Source: Bacteroidales bacterium
GTDB taxonomy: Bacteria; Bacteroidota; Bacteroidia; Bacteroidales; JAUNSR01
Assembly (NCBI GenBank): GCA_030539115.1
Contig: JAUNSR010000004.1
Coordinates: 31,288 to 95,287, forward strand
Length of the DNA stretch: 64,000 nucleotides
Reading direction: 5' to 3'
The position numbers were made by a program, and so were the translations under genes. This document shows positions 18,967 to 28,091 of the stretch, one piece after another. Numbering within the stretch: the first letter of the stretch is position 1; the number at the start of each line of letters is the position of its first letter. The notes under the pieces are model-generated. The model saw only the letters and a program-made list of their open reading frames with translations. It was not told the DNA's origin and searched no databases.

Positions 18967-19132
18967 TTTCTTTAAAAGAACCTATATTGTTTTTATATTC
19001 ATATTCTTATTTGCTGTAATTATTATTGTTGCTTAATAATTGGACTTTATATTCTAATCTTTCGTAATAATTAATTAGTTAAGAAAATGATACTTAAAAA
19101 ATTGATAGTATAATTGATTGTTAGAAAATAGT

Positions 19133-19570
19133 ATGATTATCGTAAATCCGGATAGATCAGATATCCTTGTCGATTCTTTGACAAATCTTTGGAAGACAAC
19201 TGTTAGAGCTACTCATCATTTTCTTAGCGAAGATGATATTCAAAAACTTACCAAATTTGTAAAGATTGGATTGTCTGGGATTGAAATTTTAATAATTGTA
19301 ATTGATAATCAAAGGCCTGTTGCTTTTATTGGAATTGAAGCCGGTAAAATTGAAATGCTTTTTGTTTCACCTGATTATCTTGGCAAAGGAGTTGGTAGGG
19401 AGTTGGTTGAACTTGGTATTTCTCAATACAATGTACGGTTTGTTGATGTGAATGAGCAAAATCCTCAAGCAACAGGATTCTATCTCCATATTGGATTTAA
19501 AATATTTGAACGTAAAGAGTTAGACGAACAAGGTAATCCATTCCCGATATTAAAAATGAAATTAAGTTGA
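19133..19570 (+). CDS. GNAT family N-acetyltransferase
   Basis: The 145-residue single-domain GNAT protein has the acetyl-CoA-binding motif A MLFVSPDYLGKGVGRELV (RGxGxG/A-type loop) and motif B NPQATGFYLHIGFKIFER. The arrangement resembles YjaB-type acetyltransferases. The substrate is unknown. The frame extends to a TTG at 19118, but the ATG at 19133 (MIIVNPDRSD) is the better start. No operon partner is apparent. Confidence 0.88.
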   Translation: MIIVNPDRSDILVDSLTNLWKTTVRATHHFLSEDDIQKLTKFVKIGLSGIEILIIVIDNQRPVAFIGIEAGKIEMLFVSPDYLGKGVGRELVELGISQYNVRFVDVNEQNPQATGFYLHIGFKIFERKELDEQGNPFPILKMKLS

Positions 19571-19722
19571 ATAATAAAACAATATGAAGATTATATAAGT
19601 ATGTCGGTGGAATTAGACAAATGATTGTCTTAAAAAGGTTATAAATATTATTAAAGTTTAAACAAATAATCAATTATATTTTTTTGCTTAAATATAAATT
19701 TGATAAAATTCAAACATTTAAC

Positions 19723-20103
19723 ATGAAAAAAATTATTGCAACAACAAATGCTCCTGCAGCTATAGGTCCTTATAGCCAAGCCGTAGAGGTTAATGGAATG
19801 TTATTTATTTCTGGACAACTTCCTGTTGATCCTGCAACAGGTGAGTTTGCTCCCGGTGGAATTACTGAACAGACAACGCAATCGTTCAAAAATATTAAAG
19901 CTATCCTTGATGAAGCTGGATATAGCTTTGATACTGTTGTTAAAACAACAGTATTTCTTGCTGATATGTCTCTTTTTGCGGATATGAATGCTGTCTATTC
20001 AAAACAATTCGGAGAAACATTCCCTGCTCGTTCTGCTTTTGCAGTTAAATCTTTGCCTAAGAATGCTTTGGTTGAGATTGAAGCGATTGCTGTGAAAGGC
20101 TGA
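19723..20103 (+). CDS. RidA (YjgF/YER057c/UK114) enamine/imine deaminase
   Basis: The 126-residue protein hydrolyses reactive enamine and imine intermediates made by PLP enzymes. It has the family start KKIIATTNAPAAIGPYSQA, the central NIKAILDEAGYSFDTVVKTTVFL, and the active-site arginine block FPARSAFAVKSLPKNALVEIEAIA. Family length is about 125 residues, which supports the ATG at 19723 over the TTG at 19684 that opens the frame. Two hairpins follow the stop. Confidence 0.94.
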   Translation: MKKIIATTNAPAAIGPYSQAVEVNGMLFISGQLPVDPATGEFAPGGITEQTTQSFKNIKAILDEAGYSFDTVVKTTVFLADMSLFADMNAVYSKQFGETFPARSAFAVKSLPKNALVEIEAIAVKG

Positions 20104-20703
20104 TTTTTTTAAATCTATATCACTGCTGTTCTAAAAGTTTTTTAGAATAACAGATGAATTGATATTTTTTATTTGACTCTTATTTGAATATATCCATTAT
20201 TCAAGTAAGAGTCATTTCTTTATGTAATCGATTGACAGAATACTATTTCCACTTTTATGCTATATATGTTTTTAAACATTATGACAGAAGTGAAAGATTT
20301 ATTAACGTTTTATATTTGATAGTCAATAAAATACTATATTTACATTAATTAATGTAGAAATGTATTTAATCTGTATTTGCTGTTTTATGTAATGAAAATT
20401 ATAGTTTGTAAATACAGAATAATAGTTAATGTCGTACAATTATTGAAAATAACTTAAATAAATATAACTATAAGAAACTTTAATCGATTAATTAATCTTT
20501 TGTAAAACTATTACTACAAATAAAGATTTTGTTAAACTATCATCAGAAAGCCATTTGCCAAGATGATAAAAAATGAATGAGATACACATTATTGAATCAT
20601 TAAAACTGCCTGACATTTTATACCATGAACATTTATATCTATCAGTAGTATTAATGAGATATTTTAGATAACATATAGATACCTTAATCAAATTTTTTTT
20701 ATT
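20104..20703. other. 600-base intergenic region between ridA-like gene and the SusC/D operon
   Basis: No plausible coding sequence. The first 110 bases hold two hairpins: CTGTTCTAAAA with a bulged partner at 20126-20153, and the terminator at 20175-20213. A TATATTTG box at 20311-20318 fits the -7 consensus but has no -33 partner and would leave a leader of about 380 bases. The rest is AT-rich and may contain the regulatory region of the glycan operon, but I see no definite operator. Confidence 0.6.
20175..20213 (+). terminator. Rho-independent-type terminator
   Basis: A 16-bp stem (20175-20190 with 20198-20213, one G-T pair), a 7-base loop, then ATTTCTTT. It lies 72 bases after the RidA gene. 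Confidence 0.75.
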
Positions 20704-22029
20704 ATGAAAAGAAACTTAATCTTAAAACTCTTTGCCATTGTTGGACTTTTGTCTTCCTGCTCGGAAGATAATGTAAGAGAGGTCACTTTAAAACCTTATG
20801 ACCCGGGGTTGCCGACAAAAATTACCACCTTTATGCCAGATTCAGGAGGAATAGCAACACAGGTCATAATTAATGGTTCGAATTTTGGTACTGACAATAC
20901 TAAATTGAGGGTCTATTTTAATAAGAAACGGGCAACAGTTGTTAAAACAATTGGTGATTTGGCTTATGTTTTGGCTCCCAAATTACCCGGAGATACTTGT
21001 AAAATATCGGTGGTTATTGGAAATGATTCATTGGTTTATGATAAGGAATTTTACTATAAAAAACAGGTTATTGTATCTACAATAAGCGGCACTAATCAAG
21101 ATGGAGCTACGGTTGACGGCACACTTTCTGAAGCCCGCTTTTATAAACCATATTATTTGGTTGTAGATAAGGAAAAAAATATAATGATAGGAGAATTTAC
21201 TTTCAGGGCAAGACTCCTTAATGAAGAAAAGAATTCAGTTACAACTTTATTGAATGTCAATTCAAGCGGTTCTGTTGTTTCAGGATGTACTGATGCAAAG
21301 AATGAGGTTATATATTTCCCGGTTTATTCTCAACCATATTATTTTGAATTCGACCCGGAAAAACAATGGACGCCAAGAAGAGTGAGTCCAACAAAGGTTA
21401 ACCCAAAGGACGAATATGATTTCGGAGGAAAATATTCTTTGGCTATGTGTCATGTAGACAGTATGCTTTATACTATTACCACAAATGGAGAATTGATAAA
21501 AATTAATCCTAAAGCTAAAACAACAGAATTGGTTATGGAGGGCATCTTGAAAGAGGAGGTTCCGGGGGAGCTGCAAACATATCTTTGCTTTCATCCTACT
21601 GAAAAGAACATGCTTTATTTTGTTAACCCCTCTTCAATGGCGCCAAACGATGGACCTATTGTTGGTACTGATAAGATTTACAGGATTAATTTAAATAATC
21701 TTAGAATTGAGGAATATGCCGGCTCAGGTATTAAAGGACACGAAGATGGACCAAAGGATTTAGCTCAGTTTAATAATCCTTGTCAGATTTGTTTTGACAA
21801 AGACGGAGTTATGTATGTTGGCGATACAGACAATTATTGTGTAAGAAGTATATCTACAGATGGTATCGTTTCAACTGTTGTAGGTATACCGGGTACAAAG
21901 GGTTATCTTGACGGCTCACCTGATGTAGCTCTTTTTGATCGTTTTTGGGGAATGAAAATTGATGAAGACGGTACATTATATATTGCAGATTATTATAATT
22001 ACTGTATTCGTAAGTTAACCATAGAATAG
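20704..22029 (+). CDS. IPT/TIG and NHL-repeat surface lipoprotein
   Basis: The 441-residue lipoprotein has the lipobox LLSSC (C19). An IPT/TIG immunoglobulin-like domain (about 38-118, ITTFMPDSGGIATQVIINGSNFG) is followed by a beta-propeller of NHL-like repeats (about 125-441). The repeats show as ISGTNQDGATVDGTLSEARF, GSGIKGHEDGPKDLAQF and GIPGTKGYLDGSPDVALF, each followed by a D(K/E)DG(V/T)(M/L)Y(V/I)(G/A)D strand. It is the first gene of the SusC/D operon, 6 bases before the SusC gene. I infer a glycan-binding or scaffold role at the cell surface; the ligand is unknown. Confidence 0.88.
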   Translation: MKRNLILKLFAIVGLLSSCSEDNVREVTLKPYDPGLPTKITTFMPDSGGIATQVIINGSNFGTDNTKLRVYFNKKRATVVKTIGDLAYVLAPKLPGDTCKISVVIGNDSLVYDKEFYYKKQVIVSTISGTNQDGATVDGTLSEARFYKPYYLVVDKEKNIMIGEFTFRARLLNEEKNSVTTLLNVNSSGSVVSGCTDAKNEVIYFPVYSQPYYFEFDPEKQWTPRRVSPTKVNPKDEYDFGGKYSLAMCHVDSMLYTITTNGELIKINPKAKTTELVMEGILKEEVPGELQTYLCFHPTEKNMLYFVNPSSMAPNDGPIVGTDKIYRINLNNLRIEEYAGSGIKGHEDGPKDLAQFNNPCQICFDKDGVMYVGDTDNYCVRSISTDGIVSTVVGIPGTKGYLDGSPDVALFDRFWGMKIDEDGTLYIADYYNYCIRKLTIE

Positions 22030-22035
22030 AATATC

Positions 22036-25000
22036 ATGAGAAAAAACATAAAAAACAGGAATGTATTTAATTATACTAAATATATTTTTTCTTCGCTATT
22101 TTTCATTTTGTGTTCTTTACCACTTATTGCGCAAAATGAAAAATCAAACAATAAAGACCAACTTATTATTTCCGGTATTGTATATGATGATTTAGGAGAG
22201 CCTCTTCCGGGAGTTAATATTTTTATAAAGAATAAACCGGGTATAGGTTGGATTTCTGATGAAAAAGGAAAGTTTTCCATTAAAGCTGACAAAAAGGACC
22301 AAGTTATTTTTTCTTTCATAGGTCTTGAGGACTACATTTATGATGCAGTAAAAAGCATAAATAACTTGAAAGTTGAGCTCAAACCTTCAGAAAATATGTT
22401 GGAAGAGACTGTCGTAATTGGTATGGGTACTCAAAGAAAGGTCAGTGTGGTTGGTGCAGTTGAAAATGTTGAGGTGAAAAGCTTACAAGCTCCTGCTACC
22501 TCCTTGAATAATATGCTTGGAGGTAAAGTTGCCGGCGTCATTGCAATGCAGAATAGTGGTGAACCGGGAAAAAATATTTCTGAATTTTGGGTTCGTGGTA
22601 TTGGAACTTTCGGAGCAAGCAGTGGTGCCTTGGTTTTAATTGATGGTTTGGAAGGAACATTAAGTCAAGTTGACCCTGCTGATGTTGAATCATTTGCTAT
22701 CTTAAAAGATGCCTCTGCAACAGCTGTCTATGGTGTAAGAGGTGCTAATGGAGTTGTGCTTATTACTACTAAAAGAGGTGAAGAACAAAAGCTTAAAATC
22801 ACAGGAAGGGCCAATTTAACTATGTCCTATCTTAATAAGATGCCTGAGTACCTTGATGCCTATGATTATGCCAATCTGGCAAATGAAGCATCTGTAGTTT
22901 CCGGTAAACAGCCTTTGTACTCCGATATTCAAATGAATATTATTAAATATGGACTTGACCCTGATTTATTTCCAAATGTTGATTGGCAAAAGGAAATTTT
23001 GAATAGAACCTCTCTTCAACAGACTTATTATTTAAGTGCTCAAGGAGGTGGTAGCGTTGCAAGATATTTTATTAGTCTTGGTATGTCAAACGAAACAGCA
23101 GCCTACAAACAAGATAAAAGCAGTAAGTATCATAAGAATGTTGGTTATAACACATACAATTATAGGTCTAATCTTGATGTTAATGTAACAAAAAGCACTT
23201 CAGTTTATTTAGGAGTAAATGGTTATATTTCAATAAATAATATGCCTGGTATGGCAAACACTGATTGGTTATGGTCATCTCAGGCAAAACTAACGCCACT
23301 TACTGTTCCAACAAGGTATTCAACCGGCGAATTCCCGGCTTATGGAACAAATGATGAAATTTCTCCATACGTTTTATTAAATCATACCGGTTTAGCTACA
23401 GATGAAAGTTATTCCAATTTGGCAACTATCGCAGTTAATCAGGATTTTGGCAGTTGGGTAAAAGGTCTTACTGCATCTTTACAAGGGGCTTTTGATAATA
23501 GATCATATTTTACAGAAATAAGGTCTAAGATGCCTAATCTTTATAATGCTTTGAGAAGAAATGCCGATGGAGTTTTATTGCTTGTAAAGAAAATCAATGC
23601 TTATGATACAAGATACAGCAAAACTCAATCTCAATGGAGAAAATATCATTTTGAGGCTAAAGTGAATTATGACAGAGTCTTGGGTAATGACCATAGAGTA
23701 GGAGGTTTACTATATTATTATATGAGTAGTGAAAGTTCAACTTCCTATTCAACAAGTATGACAGCAATACCAAAAAGATACCAAGGATTATCCTCAAGAT
23801 TGACTTATAGTTATAAAGACACTTATATGATTGATGGAAACTTTGGTTACACAGGTTCTGAGAATTTTAAAAAAGGAGAACAGTTCGGTTTCTTTCCTTC
23901 AATTGCTGTTGGATGGATTCCTTCCAATTATCAATGGATAAGAGACAATATCCCGGCTCTTAATTTCTTCAAAATTAGAGCATCTTATGGTACTGTAGGT
24001 AATGATAGAATTTCTAACGACCGTTTCCCTTATTTGACTATTATTAATACTAATGCTGCCGGCGGTTGGGGCGGAAGCGGTTTAATAGAGAGTGTAGTTG
24101 GAGCAAATAATCTAAAATGGGAAAAATCAAAGAAAGCAGATATTGGACTTGAAGGAAGATTCTTGAACGATAATCTTTCTTTTGTTGTCGATCTTTTTAA
24201 TGACAAAAGAGAGGGTATTTTTCAAAAACGTACACAACTACCGGAATGGGTAGGAGCTGTAACGATGCCTTATGGTAATGTTGGTTCAATGAGAAGTTAT
24301 GGAGCTGATGGTAATGTTAGCTATACTCAAAAAATTAATAAAGATTTAACTGCTACGATAAGAGGTAATTTCACTTATTCTACTAATAAGATTCTTAACT
24401 GGGAGCAACCTTATCAGAAATATGATTATCTATCATATAAGGATAAACCATATAATGTTTTGAGAGGTTACAAGGCAATAGGTCTTTTCAAAGATGAACT
24501 TGATGTGACTAATAGCCCAACTCAATTTGGTAATGTTCGTCCCGGCGATATTAAATATAAAGATGTTACAGGTGATGGCGTGATTACTGAAGATGATAAA
24601 GTGCCATTGTCTTATTCTCCAATACCAAGACTTATGTATGGGTTCGGTGGTGAAGTTAAATATAAAGACTTTACTTTGGGAGTATTGTTTAAAGGAACAG
24701 GCCGTACTGATTTTTATATGAATAATAATGGTTATGGGTATATACCGTTCTATGGAGGAAAAACAGGGAATGTTTTATCAATTGCAAATGAAACAAGCAA
24801 TAGATGGATTCCTGCTTGGTATTCTGGTGATCCTTCAACAGAAAATCCTAATGCCCGTTTCCCAAGATTAAGTTATGGCTACAATCAAAATAATTCAGTC
24901 TATTCTTCTTTCTGGCTTGGTGACAGCAGATATTTAAGACTCCAAGAGGTTACTTTAAACTACAACCTACATAGCTCTGCTTTAAAAGGTTTGTTGGGAG

Positions 25001-25146
25001 TCTCCTCTGTTGATCTACAATTGGTAGGATATAATCTTGCTGTTTGGGATAAAGTAGATATTTGGGATCCTGAATTAGCAAATTATAATGGATATGCCTA
25101 TCCAATTCCGATGAGATTTGCTTTTCAGGTTTATGTAAATTTCTAA
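22036..25146 (+). CDS. SusC/RagA-type TonB-linked outer membrane transporter
   Basis: The 1036-residue protein has a signal peptide (ending near SLPLIAQ, residue 32), a carboxypeptidase-like regulatory domain (about 45-125, ISGIVYDDLGEPLPGVNIF) and a TonB-box-like region around ETVVIGMGTQ. The plug domain carries the SusC hallmarks WVRGIGTFG, LVLIDGLEG and ILKDASATAVYGVRGANGVVLITTK. A 22-strand beta-barrel follows and ends in an aromatic-terminated strand (FAFQVYVNF). It imports bound glycan fragments together with the SusD partner encoded 10 bases downstream. The substrate cannot be read from the sequence. Confidence 0.96.
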   Translation: MRKNIKNRNVFNYTKYIFSSLFFILCSLPLIAQNEKSNNKDQLIISGIVYDDLGEPLPGVNIFIKNKPGIGWISDEKGKFSIKADKKDQVIFSFIGLEDYIYDAVKSINNLKVELKPSENMLEETVVIGMGTQRKVSVVGAVENVEVKSLQAPATSLNNMLGGKVAGVIAMQNSGEPGKNISEFWVRGIGTFGASSGALVLIDGLEGTLSQVDPADVESFAILKDASATAVYGVRGANGVVLITTKRGEEQKLKITGRANLTMSYLNKMPEYLDAYDYANLANEASVVSGKQPLYSDIQMNIIKYGLDPDLFPNVDWQKEILNRTSLQQTYYLSAQGGGSVARYFISLGMSNETAAYKQDKSSKYHKNVGYNTYNYRSNLDVNVTKSTSVYLGVNGYISINNMPGMANTDWLWSSQAKLTPLTVPTRYSTGEFPAYGTNDEISPYVLLNHTGLATDESYSNLATIAVNQDFGSWVKGLTASLQGAFDNRSYFTEIRSKMPNLYNALRRNADGVLLLVKKINAYDTRYSKTQSQWRKYHFEAKVNYDRVLGNDHRVGGLLYYYMSSESSTSYSTSMTAIPKRYQGLSSRLTYSYKDTYMIDGNFGYTGSENFKKGEQFGFFPSIAVGWIPSNYQWIRDNIPALNFFKIRASYGTVGNDRISNDRFPYLTIINTNAAGGWGGSGLIESVVGANNLKWEKSKKADIGLEGRFLNDNLSFVVDLFNDKREGIFQKRTQLPEWVGAVTMPYGNVGSMRSYGADGNVSYTQKINKDLTATIRGNFTYSTNKILNWEQPYQKYDYLSYKDKPYNVLRGYKAIGLFKDELDVTNSPTQFGNVRPGDIKYKDVTGDGVITEDDKVPLSYSPIPRLMYGFGGEVKYKDFTLGVLFKGTGRTDFYMNNNGYGYIPFYGGKTGNVLSIANETSNRWIPAWYSGDPSTENPNARFPRLSYGYNQNNSVYSSFWLGDSRYLRLQEVTLNYNLHSSALKGLLGVSSVDLQLVGYNLAVWDKVDIWDPELANYNGYAYPIPMRFAFQVYVNF

Positions 25147-25156
25147 AAGAGTTATT

Positions 25157-27151
25157 ATGAAGAAAATTAATAAAATATTTTTTAATACAGTTCTTTCATT
25201 AACACTGTTAATGAGTTCCTGTAATTTCCTTGATGTAACAGATTATTTTGAAGATACTTTACACTTGGATTCTGTTTTCCAAAACAAGATATATCTTGAG
25301 AAATATCTTTGGGGAGCAGCCGCACTACTTCCTAATGAAAGTAACATTTATGAATATGCCTATTGTCCCGGAGTCCTTGGTAGTGATGAAGGCTACACAA
25401 TGTGGGAAGATTACTATGCTCCTCAGCAGTTTCTTATCGATCAGATTACTGCCGACCATCTTGGAACAATGAATATTTGGAGCAATTGCTACAAGGTAAT
25501 CAGAAAAGCCAATACAATATTGCAACGTATCAACGAGTGCAAGGATCTGAAAGCTCAGGATAAAAAAGAGATTGTAGGATATGCCCATTTTATGAGAGGT
25601 TACGCCTATTACCATCTTCTTTTAAGCTATGGTCCTCTTTTAATTGCCGGTGATGAAGTTTATAACACAAGTTTGGCTCCTGAAGCCTATCAGAAATATA
25701 GATCTACCTATGATGAGAGTGTAGATTATATTTGTGATGAATTGGAATTGGCCGCCACTTATATGCCTGCCGTTGTTCCAATTAATGTTTATGGCCGTCC
25801 AACAAGAAATGCAGTTTATGGTTTAATTGCAAGGTTAAGAGTCTATGCTGCAAGCCCTTTGTTTAATGGAGGAACAGCTGCCAGACTTTACTTCTCAGAC
25901 TTCAAGAGACAATCAGACAATGTCAATTATATCTCTCAGCAGCCTGACGAAAAGAAATGGGCAATCGCTGCTGCGGCTTGTAAAAGAGTTATGGAAATGG
26001 ACTTCGAACTTCACACAGTTGAGGCCTCTCCAACAACACCTGAACTTCCAAAGGGAATAACTTACGACCCTAACTATTACAAACAATGGCCTGAAGGAGC
26101 TGCCGGCATTGATCCTTATAAATCCTATGCCGAGATGTTTAATGGCGAGACTATGGCATTTAAAAATAAGGAGTTCATCTTTGGACGTTCTTCCTCTTAT
26201 GTAAAAGGAATGACAAAGATTTGTTTTCCTATTCAGTTTGGTGGATGGAATGGTTATTGTGTTCCACAAAAAATCATTGACAACTATAAAATGGTTGATG
26301 GAAACAATATCAACAATTCAAGTTCATTGTATCCTTACAAGGAAACAGATTTTACCACTACTGATGTAAGTTTTTCCGGCTACACTATTAAGCCTCGTGT
26401 AAACAGCATGTATGTAAATCGTGAGCCTCGTTTCTATGCAAGCATTGGCTTCAGCGGATGTCTTTGGACAATGAACTCTACAACAGAGAATGGAAAATTT
26501 ATGCAGCAGGTCTTTTACAGTGTTGATGGCAATGCGGGCAAGAGTGCAACCTTAGCAACTGATTCAAGGTCCTATCCTATAACCGGATATGTTAGTAAAA
26601 AATATATTCATCCTGATGATGCGTGGGGTGGAGCTAATGCCTATGTTTTAGACAAAGCTTTCCCAATTGTCAGATATGCCGATATATTGCTTATGTATGC
26701 TGAATGCCTTAACAATCTTACTCAAAGCCATACAATTGCCGATGCTGAGGGAAACAATCAGACTTTCTCGAGAGATGTTAATGAAATGGCATCAGCTTTC
26801 AACAAAGTCAGATACAGAGCCGGACTTCCTGGCTTAAGACAGGAGGAGCTTGCATCGAAAGATGCTTTCTTCGAAGCATTAAAGACAGAACGAATGATCG
26901 AATTCCTTCATGAAGGGCTTAGATATTATGATATTAGAAGATGGGGTATTGTAGCTGAAGAGGAAGGCGAACCTATAATGGGCATGGATACTGAAAAAAC
27001 TGAAAAAGGTGGCTATTTTAATAGAGTAATATGTAATTACTCTACTGTAAGAAATAGAACATTTAAACCTAAGATGGTATTATTGCCTATAGATAGACAG
27101 GAAATAAGAAGAGTTACCACATTGGATCAAAATCCTGGTTGGGAAAAATAA
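25157..27151 (+). CDS. SusD/RagB-type glycan-binding lipoprotein
   Basis: The 664-residue lipoprotein has the lipobox LMSSC (C22), the N-terminal SusD-like region (FLDVTDYFEDTLHLDSVF) and TPR-like helices with AHFMRGYAYYHLLLSYGP. The C-terminal RagB/SusD block contains FPIVRYADILLMYAECLN, FNKVRYRAGL and LKTERMIEFLHEGLRYYDIRRWG. It ends in the typical DQNPGW motif. It is longer than average, with an insertion in the middle. It forms the lid of the SusC transporter encoded just upstream. Confidence 0.96.
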   Translation: MKKINKIFFNTVLSLTLLMSSCNFLDVTDYFEDTLHLDSVFQNKIYLEKYLWGAAALLPNESNIYEYAYCPGVLGSDEGYTMWEDYYAPQQFLIDQITADHLGTMNIWSNCYKVIRKANTILQRINECKDLKAQDKKEIVGYAHFMRGYAYYHLLLSYGPLLIAGDEVYNTSLAPEAYQKYRSTYDESVDYICDELELAATYMPAVVPINVYGRPTRNAVYGLIARLRVYAASPLFNGGTAARLYFSDFKRQSDNVNYISQQPDEKKWAIAAAACKRVMEMDFELHTVEASPTTPELPKGITYDPNYYKQWPEGAAGIDPYKSYAEMFNGETMAFKNKEFIFGRSSSYVKGMTKICFPIQFGGWNGYCVPQKIIDNYKMVDGNNINNSSSLYPYKETDFTTTDVSFSGYTIKPRVNSMYVNREPRFYASIGFSGCLWTMNSTTENGKFMQQVFYSVDGNAGKSATLATDSRSYPITGYVSKKYIHPDDAWGGANAYVLDKAFPIVRYADILLMYAECLNNLTQSHTIADAEGNNQTFSRDVNEMASAFNKVRYRAGLPGLRQEELASKDAFFEALKTERMIEFLHEGLRYYDIRRWGIVAEEEGEPIMGMDTEKTEKGGYFNRVICNYSTVRNRTFKPKMVLLPIDRQEIRRVTTLDQNPGWEK

Positions 27152-27167
27152 TTTTAAACTAAATATT

Positions 27168-28049
27168 ATGAATAATATTCTCAAATATATCGCACTTAGC
27201 CTTTTTGTAATAGGCTTTTATTCCTGCGAATCTAACTTGATGGATGAGGAACACTATAAGAAGGTTATTTATTTGAAATCTTCCGATAACAATATTTTTA
27301 CCTATTCTCATCCTTTTAATGATTCAATCACTACCGGATATGTTACCGTTGGCAGTGGCGGTTCAATGCCTTTGGATAAAGATGTGACAGTAAGCATTGA
27401 TACCAATATTATGGTGTTGAACGAATATAATTACAGAAATTTTGATTTGAATTACGACAAATATGCCAGAATGCTCGATAAATCAAGATATTCTTTCCCT
27501 TCAAAGGAGATTGTAATTAAGGCAGGCAATATTAATGCTGCCACATTCTTTCCTGTAGAGGTTGATGTTAACGGATTGTCTCCCGACTCTACATACATGA
27601 TACCTTTAAAGATTAATGCTATAAGCGATTATGAAGTTAATCCCGAAAAGGATTTTGTATTGTACACTATTTCTTTAAAGAACAAGTACAGTGAGGATGG
27701 CCTTAACATTTACAAAATGAAAGGTTCAAAGCAACCTGAAGGTGGTAACATTTCTGCTGTTACTACCACTAAAAAATTGCTTCCTTTATCTTCTAATAAA
27801 TTAAGAATGTTTCCCGAAAATATTATTAATTCCACTTCACTTGAAGATATTGAAGACAAAACATTTGTAGTTATTGTGAATGACGATAATACACTAAAGC
27901 TTAAATCATATAAGAATCTAAAAATTGAACAGTTGGAGAATTGTTATTATGATTCAGAACTCGAGATTTTTAATCTTAATTATAAATACCGTTTACCCAA
28001 TAACAATGTTTGGATTTTCGTTAAAGAGATTCTTACAAGGGTTAAGTAA
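27168..28049 (+). CDS. DUF1735/DUF4361-type surface lipoprotein
   Basis: The 293-residue lipoprotein has the lipobox FYSC (C20). The N-terminal half resembles the BT_3987-like DUF1735 domain: KKVIYLKSSDNNIFTY, SMPLDKDVTVSIDTN, YSFPSKEIVIKAGNINA and LSPDSTYMIPLKINAIS. The C-terminal region (about 185-293) fits the DUF4361-type beta-sandwich. It takes the place of SusE/SusF in the operon and probably binds glycan at the surface. It starts 16 bases after the SusD gene. Confidence 0.85.
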   Translation: MNNILKYIALSLFVIGFYSCESNLMDEEHYKKVIYLKSSDNNIFTYSHPFNDSITTGYVTVGSGGSMPLDKDVTVSIDTNIMVLNEYNYRNFDLNYDKYARMLDKSRYSFPSKEIVIKAGNINAATFFPVEVDVNGLSPDSTYMIPLKINAISDYEVNPEKDFVLYTISLKNKYSEDGLNIYKMKGSKQPEGGNISAVTTTKKLLPLSSNKLRMFPENIINSTSLEDIEDKTFVVIVNDDNTLKLKSYKNLKIEQLENCYYDSELEIFNLNYKYRLPNNNVWIFVKEILTRVK

Positions 28050-28091
28050 TTTATAATGAAAGTGAACAATTATTGTTAATTATAAAAATTA

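Noticed and set aside
20311-20318. TATATTTG as promoter of the SusC/D operon
   Set aside because: It fits the -7 box, but there is no -33 partner and the leader would be about 380 bases. In such AT-rich DNA single boxes are frequent, so I do not list it as a promoter.
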